Below are positions 50,968-60,113 of a stretch of 64,000 bases of DNA, piece by piece. The notes beneath the pieces are model-generated. The model did no database searches. It had not been told where the DNA came from and was given only the letters and a program-made list of their open reading frames with translations. Source of the stretch: Pectobacterium carotovorum (GTDB lineage: Bacteria > Pseudomonadota > Gammaproteobacteria > Enterobacterales > Enterobacteriaceae); the NCBI RefSeq assembly GCF_033898505.1, contig NZ_JAXAFK010000008.1:1-64000 (forward strand). The letters run 5' to 3'. A program made the position numbers and the translations under genes. Numbering within the stretch: the stretch's first letter is position 1; each line of letters starts with the position of its first letter.

Positions 50968-51429
50968 ATGAAACGACACGTACTCGCGGCGCTGTTGCCT
51001 ATACTGCTTGCCGGTTGTCAAACAGCCTCTGATGTTGATTGCAAACCAGCGACCTTAAACAGTAATTTACAAGCCAACGCCAACGCCAGTCAGGCCGGCA
51101 TGACAACTTTATTGAAGTCTGGCGCCATTAATCAGAAAGCCTTCCAGTTAAGAAATAACATTACTGCAAATAGTCAAAGAATCAGTATTGAATGGGATGG
51201 CGATGCAGTTGAATTATTAAATACTCTCGCCAGACAACGTGGTTATCGATTTGTATATACCGGTACCCGCTTACCACTTCCTGTCAATGTTCATGTGAAT
51301 AATATGACTTTTGAGCAGGTTCTCGACCTCGTTCGTGTCCAGACTGGCTGGCGAGCGAAATTAGTTCAGGAAGGCGTTGAGTTACGGCTTTACTTTAGCC
51401 TCCCAGATAAAGAGGGCCGTCTCGCATGA
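50968..51429 (+). CDS. traH: TraH-like lipoprotein (DotD family)
   Basis: This is a 153-residue protein with lipobox LLAGC and a C-terminal secretin-N1-like domain (VELLNTLARQRGYRFVYTGT, LPVNVHVNNMTFEQVLDLV) as in DotD. It belongs to the outer-membrane ring of the type IVB system. Overlaps traI by four bases. Confidence 0.87.
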   Translation: MKRHVLAALLPILLAGCQTASDVDCKPATLNSNLQANANASQAGMTTLLKSGAINQKAFQLRNNITANSQRISIEWDGDAVELLNTLARQRGYRFVYTGTRLPLPVNVHVNNMTFEQVLDLVRVQTGWRAKLVQEGVELRLYFSLPDKEGRLA

Positions 51430-52220
51430 AACATTTTGCACTGGCAGGCCTAATGATGTTCTGTGCTTTGTCGGCTTTTGCAGATGAGATGGATGCTCGT
51501 CCTGGAGATATTTCCTCGTATTTGAATCCTGAGATAAACGATTTCAATGGCCTTAGCGAAACCGTGTGGCAGATGCTGAATGATGCCGGCCGAACGATCG
51601 GCTACCAGGGCGGAAAGGCGCAACGATCATATGAGCTAAGGCAGGCTCTCATCACAAGGGATGATATCCTGAGTAAAACCTATGACTTTCGTCCTCTTAT
51701 AAGTCGCCAGGGATACTTGCCGCCGGTCATCGTGACATCAACCGACCTTGCCCATATCACTGCAGATCAAATCCGCACGGCTTACAGAACTTACAACATC
51801 ATTGTCCCAGCTCGGTTTGTTAGCAACCCTCCGGGCTGGCGTTCATACCTTTTACTCGGACTCTCAGGTAAACGCATTGATGCCCCGGATGCTGCTGTTC
51901 GCCCCAAAGACAGCAAAGAGAAAGCCGTTTGGGAGGAAGCAATTCGCAAAGGGTGGGAAGAAGGACGCAAAAGTGCAGACCGCTCCCTCGAAGCAAACTT
52001 TAATCGTCTAACACGCGATTACTCCGGCATGCTCCGTTACTCCACGCTTTTGCAGCAAGGGATTATCCAGGCACCAAGCATCAAAGAAAACCAGCAGAGT
52101 GTAACCGGCACAAGAGACGAGTTGATGATCGGTGACAAAGTTAAACGTATTCAGGACCAGGCTGGTTTTGTTGTTGATAAGAACCGCTGGAAGCCCTCAG
52201 TTCGTAAGGAACCACAATGA
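51426..52220 (+). CDS. traI: TraI-like protein (DotC family)
   Basis: This is a 264-residue exported protein (signal ending AFADE) with DotC phrases PPVIVTSTDLAHITADQIRT and WRSYLLLGL. It partners TraH and the TraN ring in the outer-membrane complex. Not the F relaxase of the same letter. It overlaps traJ by four bases. Confidence 0.87.
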   Translation: MKHFALAGLMMFCALSAFADEMDARPGDISSYLNPEINDFNGLSETVWQMLNDAGRTIGYQGGKAQRSYELRQALITRDDILSKTYDFRPLISRQGYLPPVIVTSTDLAHITADQIRTAYRTYNIIVPARFVSNPPGWRSYLLLGLSGKRIDAPDAAVRPKDSKEKAVWEEAIRKGWEEGRKSADRSLEANFNRLTRDYSGMLRYSTLLQQGIIQAPSIKENQQSVTGTRDELMIGDKVKRIQDQAGFVVDKNRWKPSVRKEPQ

Positions 52221-53374
52221 CATTCCCATCATTCGACTTTCATGCTCATGGCGGCATAACGGGAGATAGCCTGAGATCTTTTCTCGTCCATTGTGCCAAA
52301 AACAGCGTATCCGATATTTTTCTGCAAGGGGGAGGACCGCTGGTTGTGGATTTGCACGGTCGTAAAATTCGCGCCAGCGAGTTTCGCATTGAGCCACAAC
52401 AGTTAACCCGGTTAATGGATGACGTCTTTTCGGAACAGATCAAGGGCGACCTTAAGGCGGGAAAAGGGGTCGATAGAGCACTGCAACTGACTGGCGATAT
52501 GTATAACCGCAACGGGCTGGGGCGCGGTGAAAGCCTCCGGTTTCGCTGTAATTTTGTTCAGGCCACTATCGGTGATTACGACACGGTACCGGCACTGACA
52601 TTAAGGACTATCCCAACGATCATACCGGAACTCGAGACGTTGGGGCTTGAGGATGATTTGCTACCCAGTCTGCTGCCTCACAATGGGCTTGCTTTGATCA
52701 CCGGCGAAACCGGGTCTGGTAAATCCACCCTTATGGCGTCGATTTATCAATATATCGCTCGTAACGATCCCGACCGTAAAATAGTCACAGCAGAAGATCC
52801 TATCGAGTTCCTGCTTAACTTTCCAAACGCGATACTGATGCCTGAGCAGTCACAAATAGGCCGGGACATGGCCTCATTCGCGGAACATCTTCGTCTGACG
52901 TTGCGTCGCGCTCCTGGCGTGATTGGCGTAGGTGAGATTCGTGATCTGGAGACGCTGAGCGGTGCGATCGTGAATGGTCAATCTGGGCATTTCTGTTTGT
53001 CCACTATGCACACTAATTCCCCTGGCGAGACTATTCCCCGCGCACTGATGTTGGTACCTGAAAATCAGCGTGAAGCGATGGCGTGGAACCTACTCAGTAA
53101 TCTGCAGTATGTCATTACACAACGCCTGCTCCGCACAACAGATGGCAAACGCCAGTCGATCAGGGAATATCTCATATTCGATGATGAGGTAAAAAACGAA
53201 CTTGGTAAGTTAAAACATACCCAATGGCGTACCTGGATCGATAACCATCTGAGCTCACGCGGTGAGCGAATGAGTGATAAAGCCTGGGCCCTTTTTCAAA
53301 GTGGGCGTATCAAAGAAAAAGAGTTACTCACAGTCATTTCCCGACGTGAAATAGACAGGAGGGCAGCGATGTGA
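52217..53374 (+). CDS. traJ: TraJ-like secretion ATPase (DotB family)
   Basis: This is a 385-residue PilT/DotB-type ATPase with Walker A GETGSGKST at about 168, AEDPIEF Asp box, GVIGVGEIRD Walker B region and STMHTN His box. It energises the type IVB machine. Overlaps neighbours by four bases on each side. Confidence 0.92.
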   Translation: MTFPSFDFHAHGGITGDSLRSFLVHCAKNSVSDIFLQGGGPLVVDLHGRKIRASEFRIEPQQLTRLMDDVFSEQIKGDLKAGKGVDRALQLTGDMYNRNGLGRGESLRFRCNFVQATIGDYDTVPALTLRTIPTIIPELETLGLEDDLLPSLLPHNGLALITGETGSGKSTLMASIYQYIARNDPDRKIVTAEDPIEFLLNFPNAILMPEQSQIGRDMASFAEHLRLTLRRAPGVIGVGEIRDLETLSGAIVNGQSGHFCLSTMHTNSPGETIPRALMLVPENQREAMAWNLLSNLQYVITQRLLRTTDGKRQSIREYLIFDDEVKNELGKLKHTQWRTWIDNHLSSRGERMSDKAWALFQSGRIKEKELLTVISRREIDRRAAM

Positions 53375-53631
53375 AAATCAGCCAATGGCGAGACGCAGGG
53401 CGGCGGCTTGAAATCGCGGGTGTGCCGGTCGTTCTCTTCTCATTGTATGCCGCATGGTTTCAGTGGCCAGAACCAACAACATTCTACATCGTCACCGGCA
53501 TCATCCTTTTTTTCCGCATCCTCTCCTTCTTCGGTTTCACCATCACCATTTTGTGGCAACGCCTTCTTCGCCTGCTGCGGGGCTTGCAACTGACTGGACG
53601 CCCATGGTGGTACCGCAAATTTTTTGAGTAA
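53371..53631 (+). CDS. traK: TraK-like inner-membrane protein (IcmT family)
   Basis: This is an 86-residue protein with one or two hydrophobic segments (VVLFSLYAAWFQWP, TFYIVTGIILFFRILSFFGF), the plan of IcmT/TraK. Its TAA shares bases with a possible ATG of the next gene. Confidence 0.85.
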   Translation: MKISQWRDAGRRLEIAGVPVVLFSLYAAWFQWPEPTTFYIVTGIILFFRILSFFGFTITILWQRLLRLLRGLQLTGRPWWYRKFFE

Positions 53632-53645
53632 TGAGGAACAGAACA

Positions 53646-56600
53646 ATGCAAAAACGCACGTACTTGGTCATTCCAAAAGAGAATAAAACTGAAGCACTTC
53701 GCGCAGCTGGAAGGCTGTCTAATGGGGATTACGCTCTCGAGTATGACAGATCGCAAAAAGTCTGGTTTGCAAAAGCCGAGGCGGACCTTGAGAAGGTTAA
53801 GCTGTGGCTGCCCGAAAATACCACTCCATCGTTGAATCAGACCTCTACTGATAATTTGTCGCCAGCTGAAGAGTTTGCACAGGTGCTTCAAGATGCAGGT
53901 TTTATATTTCCTGCCGGCGATTTACCGGAAATGGATGGGAAAAAACATCGCGTATTTGTCGAAGGCCAAAAACATACCTCAGCGAAAAAAAACGCCAGGG
54001 GCGATTATCCCGGAGGCTCTGGCGTTTATCAGGGCTTTCTCGATGGTAGAGCAGCAGGTTGGTACCAGAACCATAGGGCAAGTGAAGGGAAAGTGAACTG
54101 GACCTCCACTGGATCTTATACCTATGACCCCGCTGAAGTTTTAAAACAACGTGCCCTGGCAGCACAGAAACGTTGGGACAGAGAGATGAAGTCGCAGGAG
54201 GGCTATGCTCGCATAGCTAAAACTCTCTCTAACCAGTGGTCAAAAATGCCGAATGCACCTGACTCACATGCTTACCTCGCGCGAAAAGGGGTGCCCGCGG
54301 CGGCAGGAGTAAAGCTGGATAAGTACGATAACCTTGTCATTCCACTCAGTAACACTAATGGCGAGCTGCGGTCACTGCAGTACATCAAACCGGATGGCAC
54401 CAAAAACTTGAAGAAGGATGCCGAGAAGACAGGGAATTTCTTTGTTGTTGGGGGGGAGTTGAATCCGCACCTTCCTTTTCTCTACGCTGAAGGCTACGCC
54501 ACTGCAAAAACCCTCAATCAGGCTACCGGTATCCCGGTAATAATGACGGTTGATGCTGGCAACATGGTGACGGTGTCACGAAAAATTAATGAATTGTATC
54601 CCGATTCTGCGCACATCATTTTAGGTGAAGATGACTTCACAAATGATGATAACAAAGGCCTCAATAAAGCCCGTGAGGCTGCAGACGCTATCGGTGGTAC
54701 TTACATCATCCCGCAGTTCACCGAAAGCGAGCGAACCCAGGCATTTGCCGGCACAGGTTCATTTAGTGACTTTAATGACATCCACACCTCCCGCGGTATC
54801 GATGCCGTTCGAGAGCAGCTAGCGCCAGTGCTCGACCCACTACTACCCCATTGGCGTAAAAATTTGTCAGAGGAAAACATCATGCCAAGTAATTTTGAGG
54901 AAAATAGGCCTCAAACTATTGTGTCTGAGCCGTCTATAGCGATTGAGCCTAATAAAGTAGAGCCATCGAACACTGAGCACAAAACTATAACCTTGTACCA
55001 TGGTTCGCCTGCCACCTTCAGTGCCATTGATTCAGAAAAAATAGGGCTAGGTCAAAACTTTGTAGGGAGAGGATTTTATACAGACACGTCTCCATTAGGC
55101 GTGCAATATGTAATGGAAGAAATAAATCATCAGAACTTTCACATTTATGAATTAGAAATACCTTCTAACTCAATTATTTTAGATCGTTGGGATGATTCTT
55201 CATTAACGGATGAACTGCGTGAGCGAATCAGAGAAGCAGGGAAAACAGTTCATCAACAATTTATAGAGAATGGGAATCCTTCACGGTCAGATCTCGGAGA
55301 GAGACTAGCCAGCTGCGAGAAAGTAAATGAAACATTTATTTCGTTAGCCAGTAGCCCACAAGGTATGAGTATTCTTAAAGAGGCAGGAATTGGTGCTTTG
55401 AAAGACAATAGCTATGTAGCTATTGTCAACACTGATCTAATTGATAATATTCGCTTACACTCTGCGGGGGGAAATAAAAAAGATGAAATGACTAAATATA
55501 TTGAAAACGCGTTAACTAATGTCGCTCAAGACTCCTCAAGATTATCGAACATCTTGCAAGAAGAGCCGAATTTTTCAATACATTATGATGCTATACATTC
55601 AGAACTCGTAAAGCTAGCCACGGCGCAAAACAAGCCAGAAGAAGCTGAAAGGTTGACATCTATACTCACACACACACTAGTTGAAACTATTGATAGCAAC
55701 CCTGTTAGAAAAAATAATATTACTCCTTTAAATAGACTATATGCGGAAACAATAAGAAGCCTTGACTTAAATTACAGTAATAGTGTTGCAACTCTTGGTA
55801 ACTTAATTGATTCCGCTGTTGTAAACATCAGTCCTAATCAGAAACTAGTTCCAGAACCAGACAAACCACAACCAGTAATTACTGAACCGGAACCAACTCC
55901 AGAGCCCGATAAGCCTCAACTAGTGGCTAATGAACCGAAACCAAATCAAGAGCCAGATAAACCAGAACCACTGACTACTGAACCGAAACCAAACCAAGAG
56001 CCAGTTAAACCAGAACCACTGACTACTGAATCGAAACCAAATCAAGAACCAGATAAACCAGAACCACTGATTACTGAATCGAAACCAAACCAAGAGCCAG
56101 ATAAACCAGAACCACTGACTACTGAATCGAAACCAAATCAAGAACCAGATAAACCAGAACCAGCATTAGAACAAAATACACAAGAAGCTACGCCAGTATT
56201 AGAAATCCCTGAACAACCACTTCCAGATTCAACACCTATCTCCACGCCAAAAACTGCAGACATCGAACCATCTGACTCCCCTGAAAATGCGCCGCCGGCT
56301 GTGGAAAACGGTTTTAATTTCACATTTGGGCGAATGCCCGGTGATGTTAGTGAACAAGAATCATCAGTAACTCCAATTGATCTGGATAAGCTGCTTCAGG
56401 GACTGACAAGCCGCCAGGAAGGCAGAACATGGATTTACTCTCTCGATGGACAGGATGCATTCCGCGATTACGGCGACCGCATTGTGATGGCCACTCCCGA
56501 AGCAAGCGAGAATGACCGGATGATCCTGGCGGCGTTGCTTTCAGCAAAAGCGAATCAACGTGGTGCAGTAGAAATTACTGGCAGTGATGAGTTTATTCAG

Positions 56601-57869
56601 CGAACAATGGGGCTGATCGCTGATCACAACATTGATGTGCATTTCAAAAACCCTCAGCAGCGGGAACAATTTGAGGCGCTGCTGAAAGCCCGGGCCGAGA
56701 ATGCAGTGCCGAAAAATGGCATGAATATCGGTCCTGAATCAACTCCTGAAGCATCGGTACCAGTATCTCCTGCACCTGCTTCTGGTGTAGCGGAACCAGC
56801 ACTTCCTGATGCTACATCCAGGCCGAAAGAAGCACAGAATCAACCAGTCACACCGGAATTAAGTGTCCTAGATAAAGAAACCTTGCGCACCGGCCTGACT
56901 GGCAAACTGCTCGATGCCGGAACGGCACCGTACAAATTTGATAAATCAAACTCCGAAAGCTTTTACGTGCAGATGCGCACTAAAAGCGGCAACAAAACAT
57001 ACTGGGGCGTCGAGCTGGAACAGGCGTTAAAGGATAGCGGTAATCAGCCTGGCGATATGGTCAAACTACAGTATCTCGGGAAGAAGGCTGTCACCATCAA
57101 TGTGCCGGTGAAAGATGCCGAGGGCAATATTCAAGGTTTTGAACGGCTTGATACGCATCGTAACCACTGGACAGTAACCCCTGCTCTCGACAACCAGCTC
57201 TTGGTAGCTGACAAGCATGCAGTGGCTCCGGCGGAACTGGCTGCTTACGACGGCAATGCGTTCTGGAAACTGCAGCAGCAGATTATTCAGAATAACAATC
57301 TACCACTTTCCTCTCCCGCCCCCAGCGGACACGGGTTGCTTTACACCAGTCCTGATGGAAAGGGTCAGGTTGCGCCTGAGGTACCGCCAGTAAACGCCCC
57401 CGTTCCGAATCATTCTAAAGCTGCAGGTTCTGTAGTTATGGCGGCGCTGGATGATAAGGGTGAATTACTGGCGCATCTGGTGAAAGGCCACGGGGATTAT
57501 CTGCAGGGGGTTATTCGTCATGAAGGTGAATTGAAAAATGTCCTGGCACGAATCTGCACGACAGAGAAAGGCAATACGTATCTTGCCTTAAACAGCGTAC
57601 AGGACAACGGCTTACTCCAGCTCATTGGCCACGCTTCAGCTGTTAACACGCTCAAGAACGCTGAAGTGAACCACGACACCTTTGCATTTCAGATGAAGGG
57701 CAAGGACGCGCACAAATTTGCGGTTCCCCTGATTTCTCCCGAAAAGATCCCGCCGGCACTGCACAGCAAACTGGGTTTCTCGCAGGCATATGCGCCACCT
57801 AAATCCGAGGAGCCAGTTCCGACATCTCATGTACAGGCTAAGCCGGCTATTCAACCACAACCGATGTGA
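53646..57869 (+). CDS. Large polyvalent transfer protein: primase/TOPRIM, ADP-ribosyltransferase-like and LPD7-like domains
   Basis: This is a 1407-residue protein in the place of R64 sogL-type primase genes. AGGA lies eight bases before ATG 53646. Residues 1-55 are DUF5710-like (TYLVIPKENKTEALRAAGRL). About 75-410 form a zinc-less primase with TOPRIM (FLYAEGYATAKTLNQATG, then HIILGEDDFTNDD). About 445-615 look like an ADP-ribosyltransferase of polyvalent proteins (TLYHGSPATFSAI, GRGFYTDTSPLG, ALKDNSYVAIVNTDLI). About 735-840 hold Pro/Glu repeats; 905-1020 are LPD7-like (GRTWIYSLDG, FKNPQQREQFEALL), followed by a C-terminal ligand-binding-like region. The ART insert is AT-rich. Such proteins may enter the recipient with DNA. 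Confidence 0.8.
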   Translation: MQKRTYLVIPKENKTEALRAAGRLSNGDYALEYDRSQKVWFAKAEADLEKVKLWLPENTTPSLNQTSTDNLSPAEEFAQVLQDAGFIFPAGDLPEMDGKKHRVFVEGQKHTSAKKNARGDYPGGSGVYQGFLDGRAAGWYQNHRASEGKVNWTSTGSYTYDPAEVLKQRALAAQKRWDREMKSQEGYARIAKTLSNQWSKMPNAPDSHAYLARKGVPAAAGVKLDKYDNLVIPLSNTNGELRSLQYIKPDGTKNLKKDAEKTGNFFVVGGELNPHLPFLYAEGYATAKTLNQATGIPVIMTVDAGNMVTVSRKINELYPDSAHIILGEDDFTNDDNKGLNKAREAADAIGGTYIIPQFTESERTQAFAGTGSFSDFNDIHTSRGIDAVREQLAPVLDPLLPHWRKNLSEENIMPSNFEENRPQTIVSEPSIAIEPNKVEPSNTEHKTITLYHGSPATFSAIDSEKIGLGQNFVGRGFYTDTSPLGVQYVMEEINHQNFHIYELEIPSNSIILDRWDDSSLTDELRERIREAGKTVHQQFIENGNPSRSDLGERLASCEKVNETFISLASSPQGMSILKEAGIGALKDNSYVAIVNTDLIDNIRLHSAGGNKKDEMTKYIENALTNVAQDSSRLSNILQEEPNFSIHYDAIHSELVKLATAQNKPEEAERLTSILTHTLVETIDSNPVRKNNITPLNRLYAETIRSLDLNYSNSVATLGNLIDSAVVNISPNQKLVPEPDKPQPVITEPEPTPEPDKPQLVANEPKPNQEPDKPEPLTTEPKPNQEPVKPEPLTTESKPNQEPDKPEPLITESKPNQEPDKPEPLTTESKPNQEPDKPEPALEQNTQEATPVLEIPEQPLPDSTPISTPKTADIEPSDSPENAPPAVENGFNFTFGRMPGDVSEQESSVTPIDLDKLLQGLTSRQEGRTWIYSLDGQDAFRDYGDRIVMATPEASENDRMILAALLSAKANQRGAVEITGSDEFIQRTMGLIADHNIDVHFKNPQQREQFEALLKARAENAVPKNGMNIGPESTPEASVPVSPAPASGVAEPALPDATSRPKEAQNQPVTPELSVLDKETLRTGLTGKLLDAGTAPYKFDKSNSESFYVQMRTKSGNKTYWGVELEQALKDSGNQPGDMVKLQYLGKKAVTINVPVKDAEGNIQGFERLDTHRNHWTVTPALDNQLLVADKHAVAPAELAAYDGNAFWKLQQQIIQNNNLPLSSPAPSGHGLLYTSPDGKGQVAPEVPPVNAPVPNHSKAAGSVVMAALDDKGELLAHLVKGHGDYLQGVIRHEGELKNVLARICTTEKGNTYLALNSVQDNGLLQLIGHASAVNTLKNAEVNHDTFAFQMKGKDAHKFAVPLISPEKIPPALHSKLGFSQAYAPPKSEEPVPTSHVQAKPAIQPQPM
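55932..56168 (+). repeat. Five 48-bp tandem repeats coding a Pro/Glu linker
   Basis: Units encode E(P/S)KPNQEPDKPEPLTT with few changes (VK for DK, LIT for LTT). A sixth, looser unit precedes them. Repeats of this kind expand and shrink by slippage, so linker length should vary among relatives. The linker separates the ART-like part from the LPD7-like part. Confidence 0.9.
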
Positions 57870-57876
57870 GGTCATC

Positions 57877-58356
57877 ATGCACAACATACGTCGTACCCTT
57901 TGTTCCACATTAATCTTTCTGGCGTGCATCCCTTTTGCTGATGCAGCTTCCTGCAGAGCTGGTACTGCTGCGCAGGTGGGAAGTCAGGCCGGTTACAACC
58001 GAGCTAAAGAAGCAGCCGAGGCATGGTCGCAGCGGCAGAATAATGTTTCAGCTTCACTCGGAGATTGTCTGGGAAATATTTCAACGACTATTACCGCACC
58101 AACATTTCCTAATCTGGCAGATGTATTGAACCAGATTGGTCAGAAAATTTGCTCTGCAGCGCGCGATAAAATTAATGATTATGTTCCCTCAACAATCGAC
58201 CCTTGGGGTGATTTACCATCAACTGCAAGTTTATCGGCTTACAGCTCATACATCCCGGTTACTCAGTCCCGTTCTGCAGTTCAGCTGCAGGTAACACCGC
58301 AGGCGGCTGCGGGTGATTCAGGGACAGGCTCATCATCCTTCATATCCCTGAACTGA
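57877..58356 (+). CDS. traL: TraL-like exported protein
   Basis: This is a 159-residue protein: signal peptide ending FADAA, then a helical, Ala-rich domain with a Cys pair (SCRAGTAAQ and GDCLG) and another Cys (KICSAARD). It lies between the large protein gene and traM, where R64 has traL. GAGGTC precedes ATG 57877. Confidence 0.7.
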   Translation: MHNIRRTLCSTLIFLACIPFADAASCRAGTAAQVGSQAGYNRAKEAAEAWSQRQNNVSASLGDCLGNISTTITAPTFPNLADVLNQIGQKICSAARDKINDYVPSTIDPWGDLPSTASLSAYSSYIPVTQSRSAVQLQVTPQAAAGDSGTGSSSFISLN

Positions 58357-58372
58357 TGGAAGACACGCAGAA

Positions 58373-59089
58373 ATGAAAAAGAAATCAGCCTCCCAAAAGG
58401 AGGCTTCGCCTGTGGTAGATGAAGGTCTGCGCAAATCTGACGATCCGATGATTCCTTTTATGGATGCGTTGGCGTTACAGCAAAAAAACATGCTTAATGC
58501 GGGCTTCGCAAGTAAAGCTCTCCAGGTTGCTCTTATCGCCTGTACAGTCAGCGCTCTCCAACTTCCTGTTAACGCATGGCTGGTCTACAAGGTAGCTAAC
58601 CCTCCGACCAAATATTTTGCGACCAATAAGGGTAGTATTCTGAAGCAGGTCCCCACTGATGAACCTGCCTACAAAGATGACGATGTAATTGACTTCGGGG
58701 ATAAGCTTATACGATCAGCTTTCCAGCTCGATTTTAAGAACTATCGGGTACAAATAAGCGATCAGCAACAAAAATTCTCTGAGGAAGGTTTTGCCAGCTA
58801 CTACAACGCGCTGACAAACTCGAATCTGTTCTCCAAGGTGAAAACTGAAAAAATGCTGATGTCTGCAAACGTCACCCGCAAAGGGATGATTTACCGGCGT
58901 GGTCAGGAAAGTAAAAACGGACCGTATATGTGGGATATTCAATATCCGGTCACTCTGAGTCTTGACGGTCAAACTCGAAGTTTACCTTCCCAAAATTTTA
59001 TCTTCACCATTCGCATCCAGCGTACGGATATCTCGCTCAAGCCAGAAGGTATTGAAGCAATGTCGATTATCACCCGGGACGCCAGCTAA
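58373..59089 (+). CDS. traM: TraM-like protein (DotI/IcmL family)
   Basis: This is a 238-residue protein: cytoplasmic Lys-rich start, one transmembrane helix at about 45-66 (ALQVALIACTVSALQLPVNA), then a periplasmic VirB8-like domain (FASYYNALTNSNLFSKVKTE). DotI forms the inner-membrane hub. Followed by traN after 17 bases. Confidence 0.9.
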   Translation: MKKKSASQKEASPVVDEGLRKSDDPMIPFMDALALQQKNMLNAGFASKALQVALIACTVSALQLPVNAWLVYKVANPPTKYFATNKGSILKQVPTDEPAYKDDDVIDFGDKLIRSAFQLDFKNYRVQISDQQQKFSEEGFASYYNALTNSNLFSKVKTEKMLMSANVTRKGMIYRRGQESKNGPYMWDIQYPVTLSLDGQTRSLPSQNFIFTIRIQRTDISLKPEGIEAMSIITRDAS

Positions 59090-59106
59090 CTTTATTCAGG
59101 TAAAAA

Positions 59107-60111
59107 ATGAAATATTTGATTATTCCGGCTGTAGCGATCGCGCTATCAGCTGCGCCTGCGCTTGCCGCTGACTGGGCTCCAGCCCAAACAGCAAACACCC
59201 CAACAACCGAATTACCGGCCGCACCTGCTGCAACAGCTCAGATCAATAACCGGCCACCGCAAGAAAACGTTCAGGCGGATATAACAGCACCTCTTCGACA
59301 ATCTGCGCCGCCAGCCCCCCCAACTTCAGCTCAAGCCTGGGCGATGAGCCAGGCTAATCCATTAGGGGATCAGCAGGGGATTGAAATGGTTGGGGAAGTG
59401 ATGGATGGCGCAAGTCGAGGTCGCGCCTGGAGTGCTGCAGATATCGTCCCCCGAATCTCAACCTTAACCATTAACCTATCACCTGGAGCTTCTTTACCTG
59501 TGTTAAGGACCACAACATTTCAGGCCAGTACAGTAATGTTCACTGACAACACTGGTGCGCCCTGGCCTCTGGCCGCCCCGCCCTACAGCGGGAATCCTAT
59601 CGGTTTTGCGGTCAATTTCATTCCAGAAAGTAGTGTGATGACCGTACAGGCCAAACGTTTATATGATCGTGGAAATGTAACGGTCTATTTGAAGGGTCTG
59701 GCGGTACCGATAATTATCGAACTTAACAGTGGTGAGGCCAGTAACCAGGCGAAATCACGCGTAGTAGACAGTCGCCTGGATCTTCGTATTCCTCAACGTG
59801 GGCCGCAGGCTAAAAAACTACCTACGGGCCAGACAAAAATCGGCCTGAATAATCCAACACTGCAGGCATTTCTCGATGGCGTACCTCCGAAAGAAGCACG
59901 CCAGCTCAAAACACAAGGTGAGTTACCTGACACACGGGTATGGCAGATAGGTGACGATCTCTATGTCCGCACACGCAGCGAAATTCGGGACGAATTTGAG
60001 CTGACACAGGCCTCCGGCGATGGTACCTGGCTCTATAAATTGCCTCTCACTCCTGAAATTGCCTTTTCCCTAGCCGGTAAAACTGTCTACTTATCAATTT
60101 CTCTGGAGTAA
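59107..60111 (+). CDS. traN: TraN-like protein (DotH/IcmK family)
   Basis: This is a 334-residue exported protein (signal peptide ending ALAAD), with a Pro/Ala-rich N-terminal stretch and a VirB9-like beta domain at the C-terminus. Key phrases: PGASLPVLRTTTFQASTVMF and DRGNVTVYLKGLAVPIIIEL. Component of the outer-membrane core. Confidence 0.9.
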   Translation: MKYLIIPAVAIALSAAPALAADWAPAQTANTPTTELPAAPAATAQINNRPPQENVQADITAPLRQSAPPAPPTSAQAWAMSQANPLGDQQGIEMVGEVMDGASRGRAWSAADIVPRISTLTINLSPGASLPVLRTTTFQASTVMFTDNTGAPWPLAAPPYSGNPIGFAVNFIPESSVMTVQAKRLYDRGNVTVYLKGLAVPIIIELNSGEASNQAKSRVVDSRLDLRIPQRGPQAKKLPTGQTKIGLNNPTLQAFLDGVPPKEARQLKTQGELPDTRVWQIGDDLYVRTRSEIRDEFELTQASGDGTWLYKLPLTPEIAFSLAGKTVYLSISLE

Positions 60112-60113
60112 TT

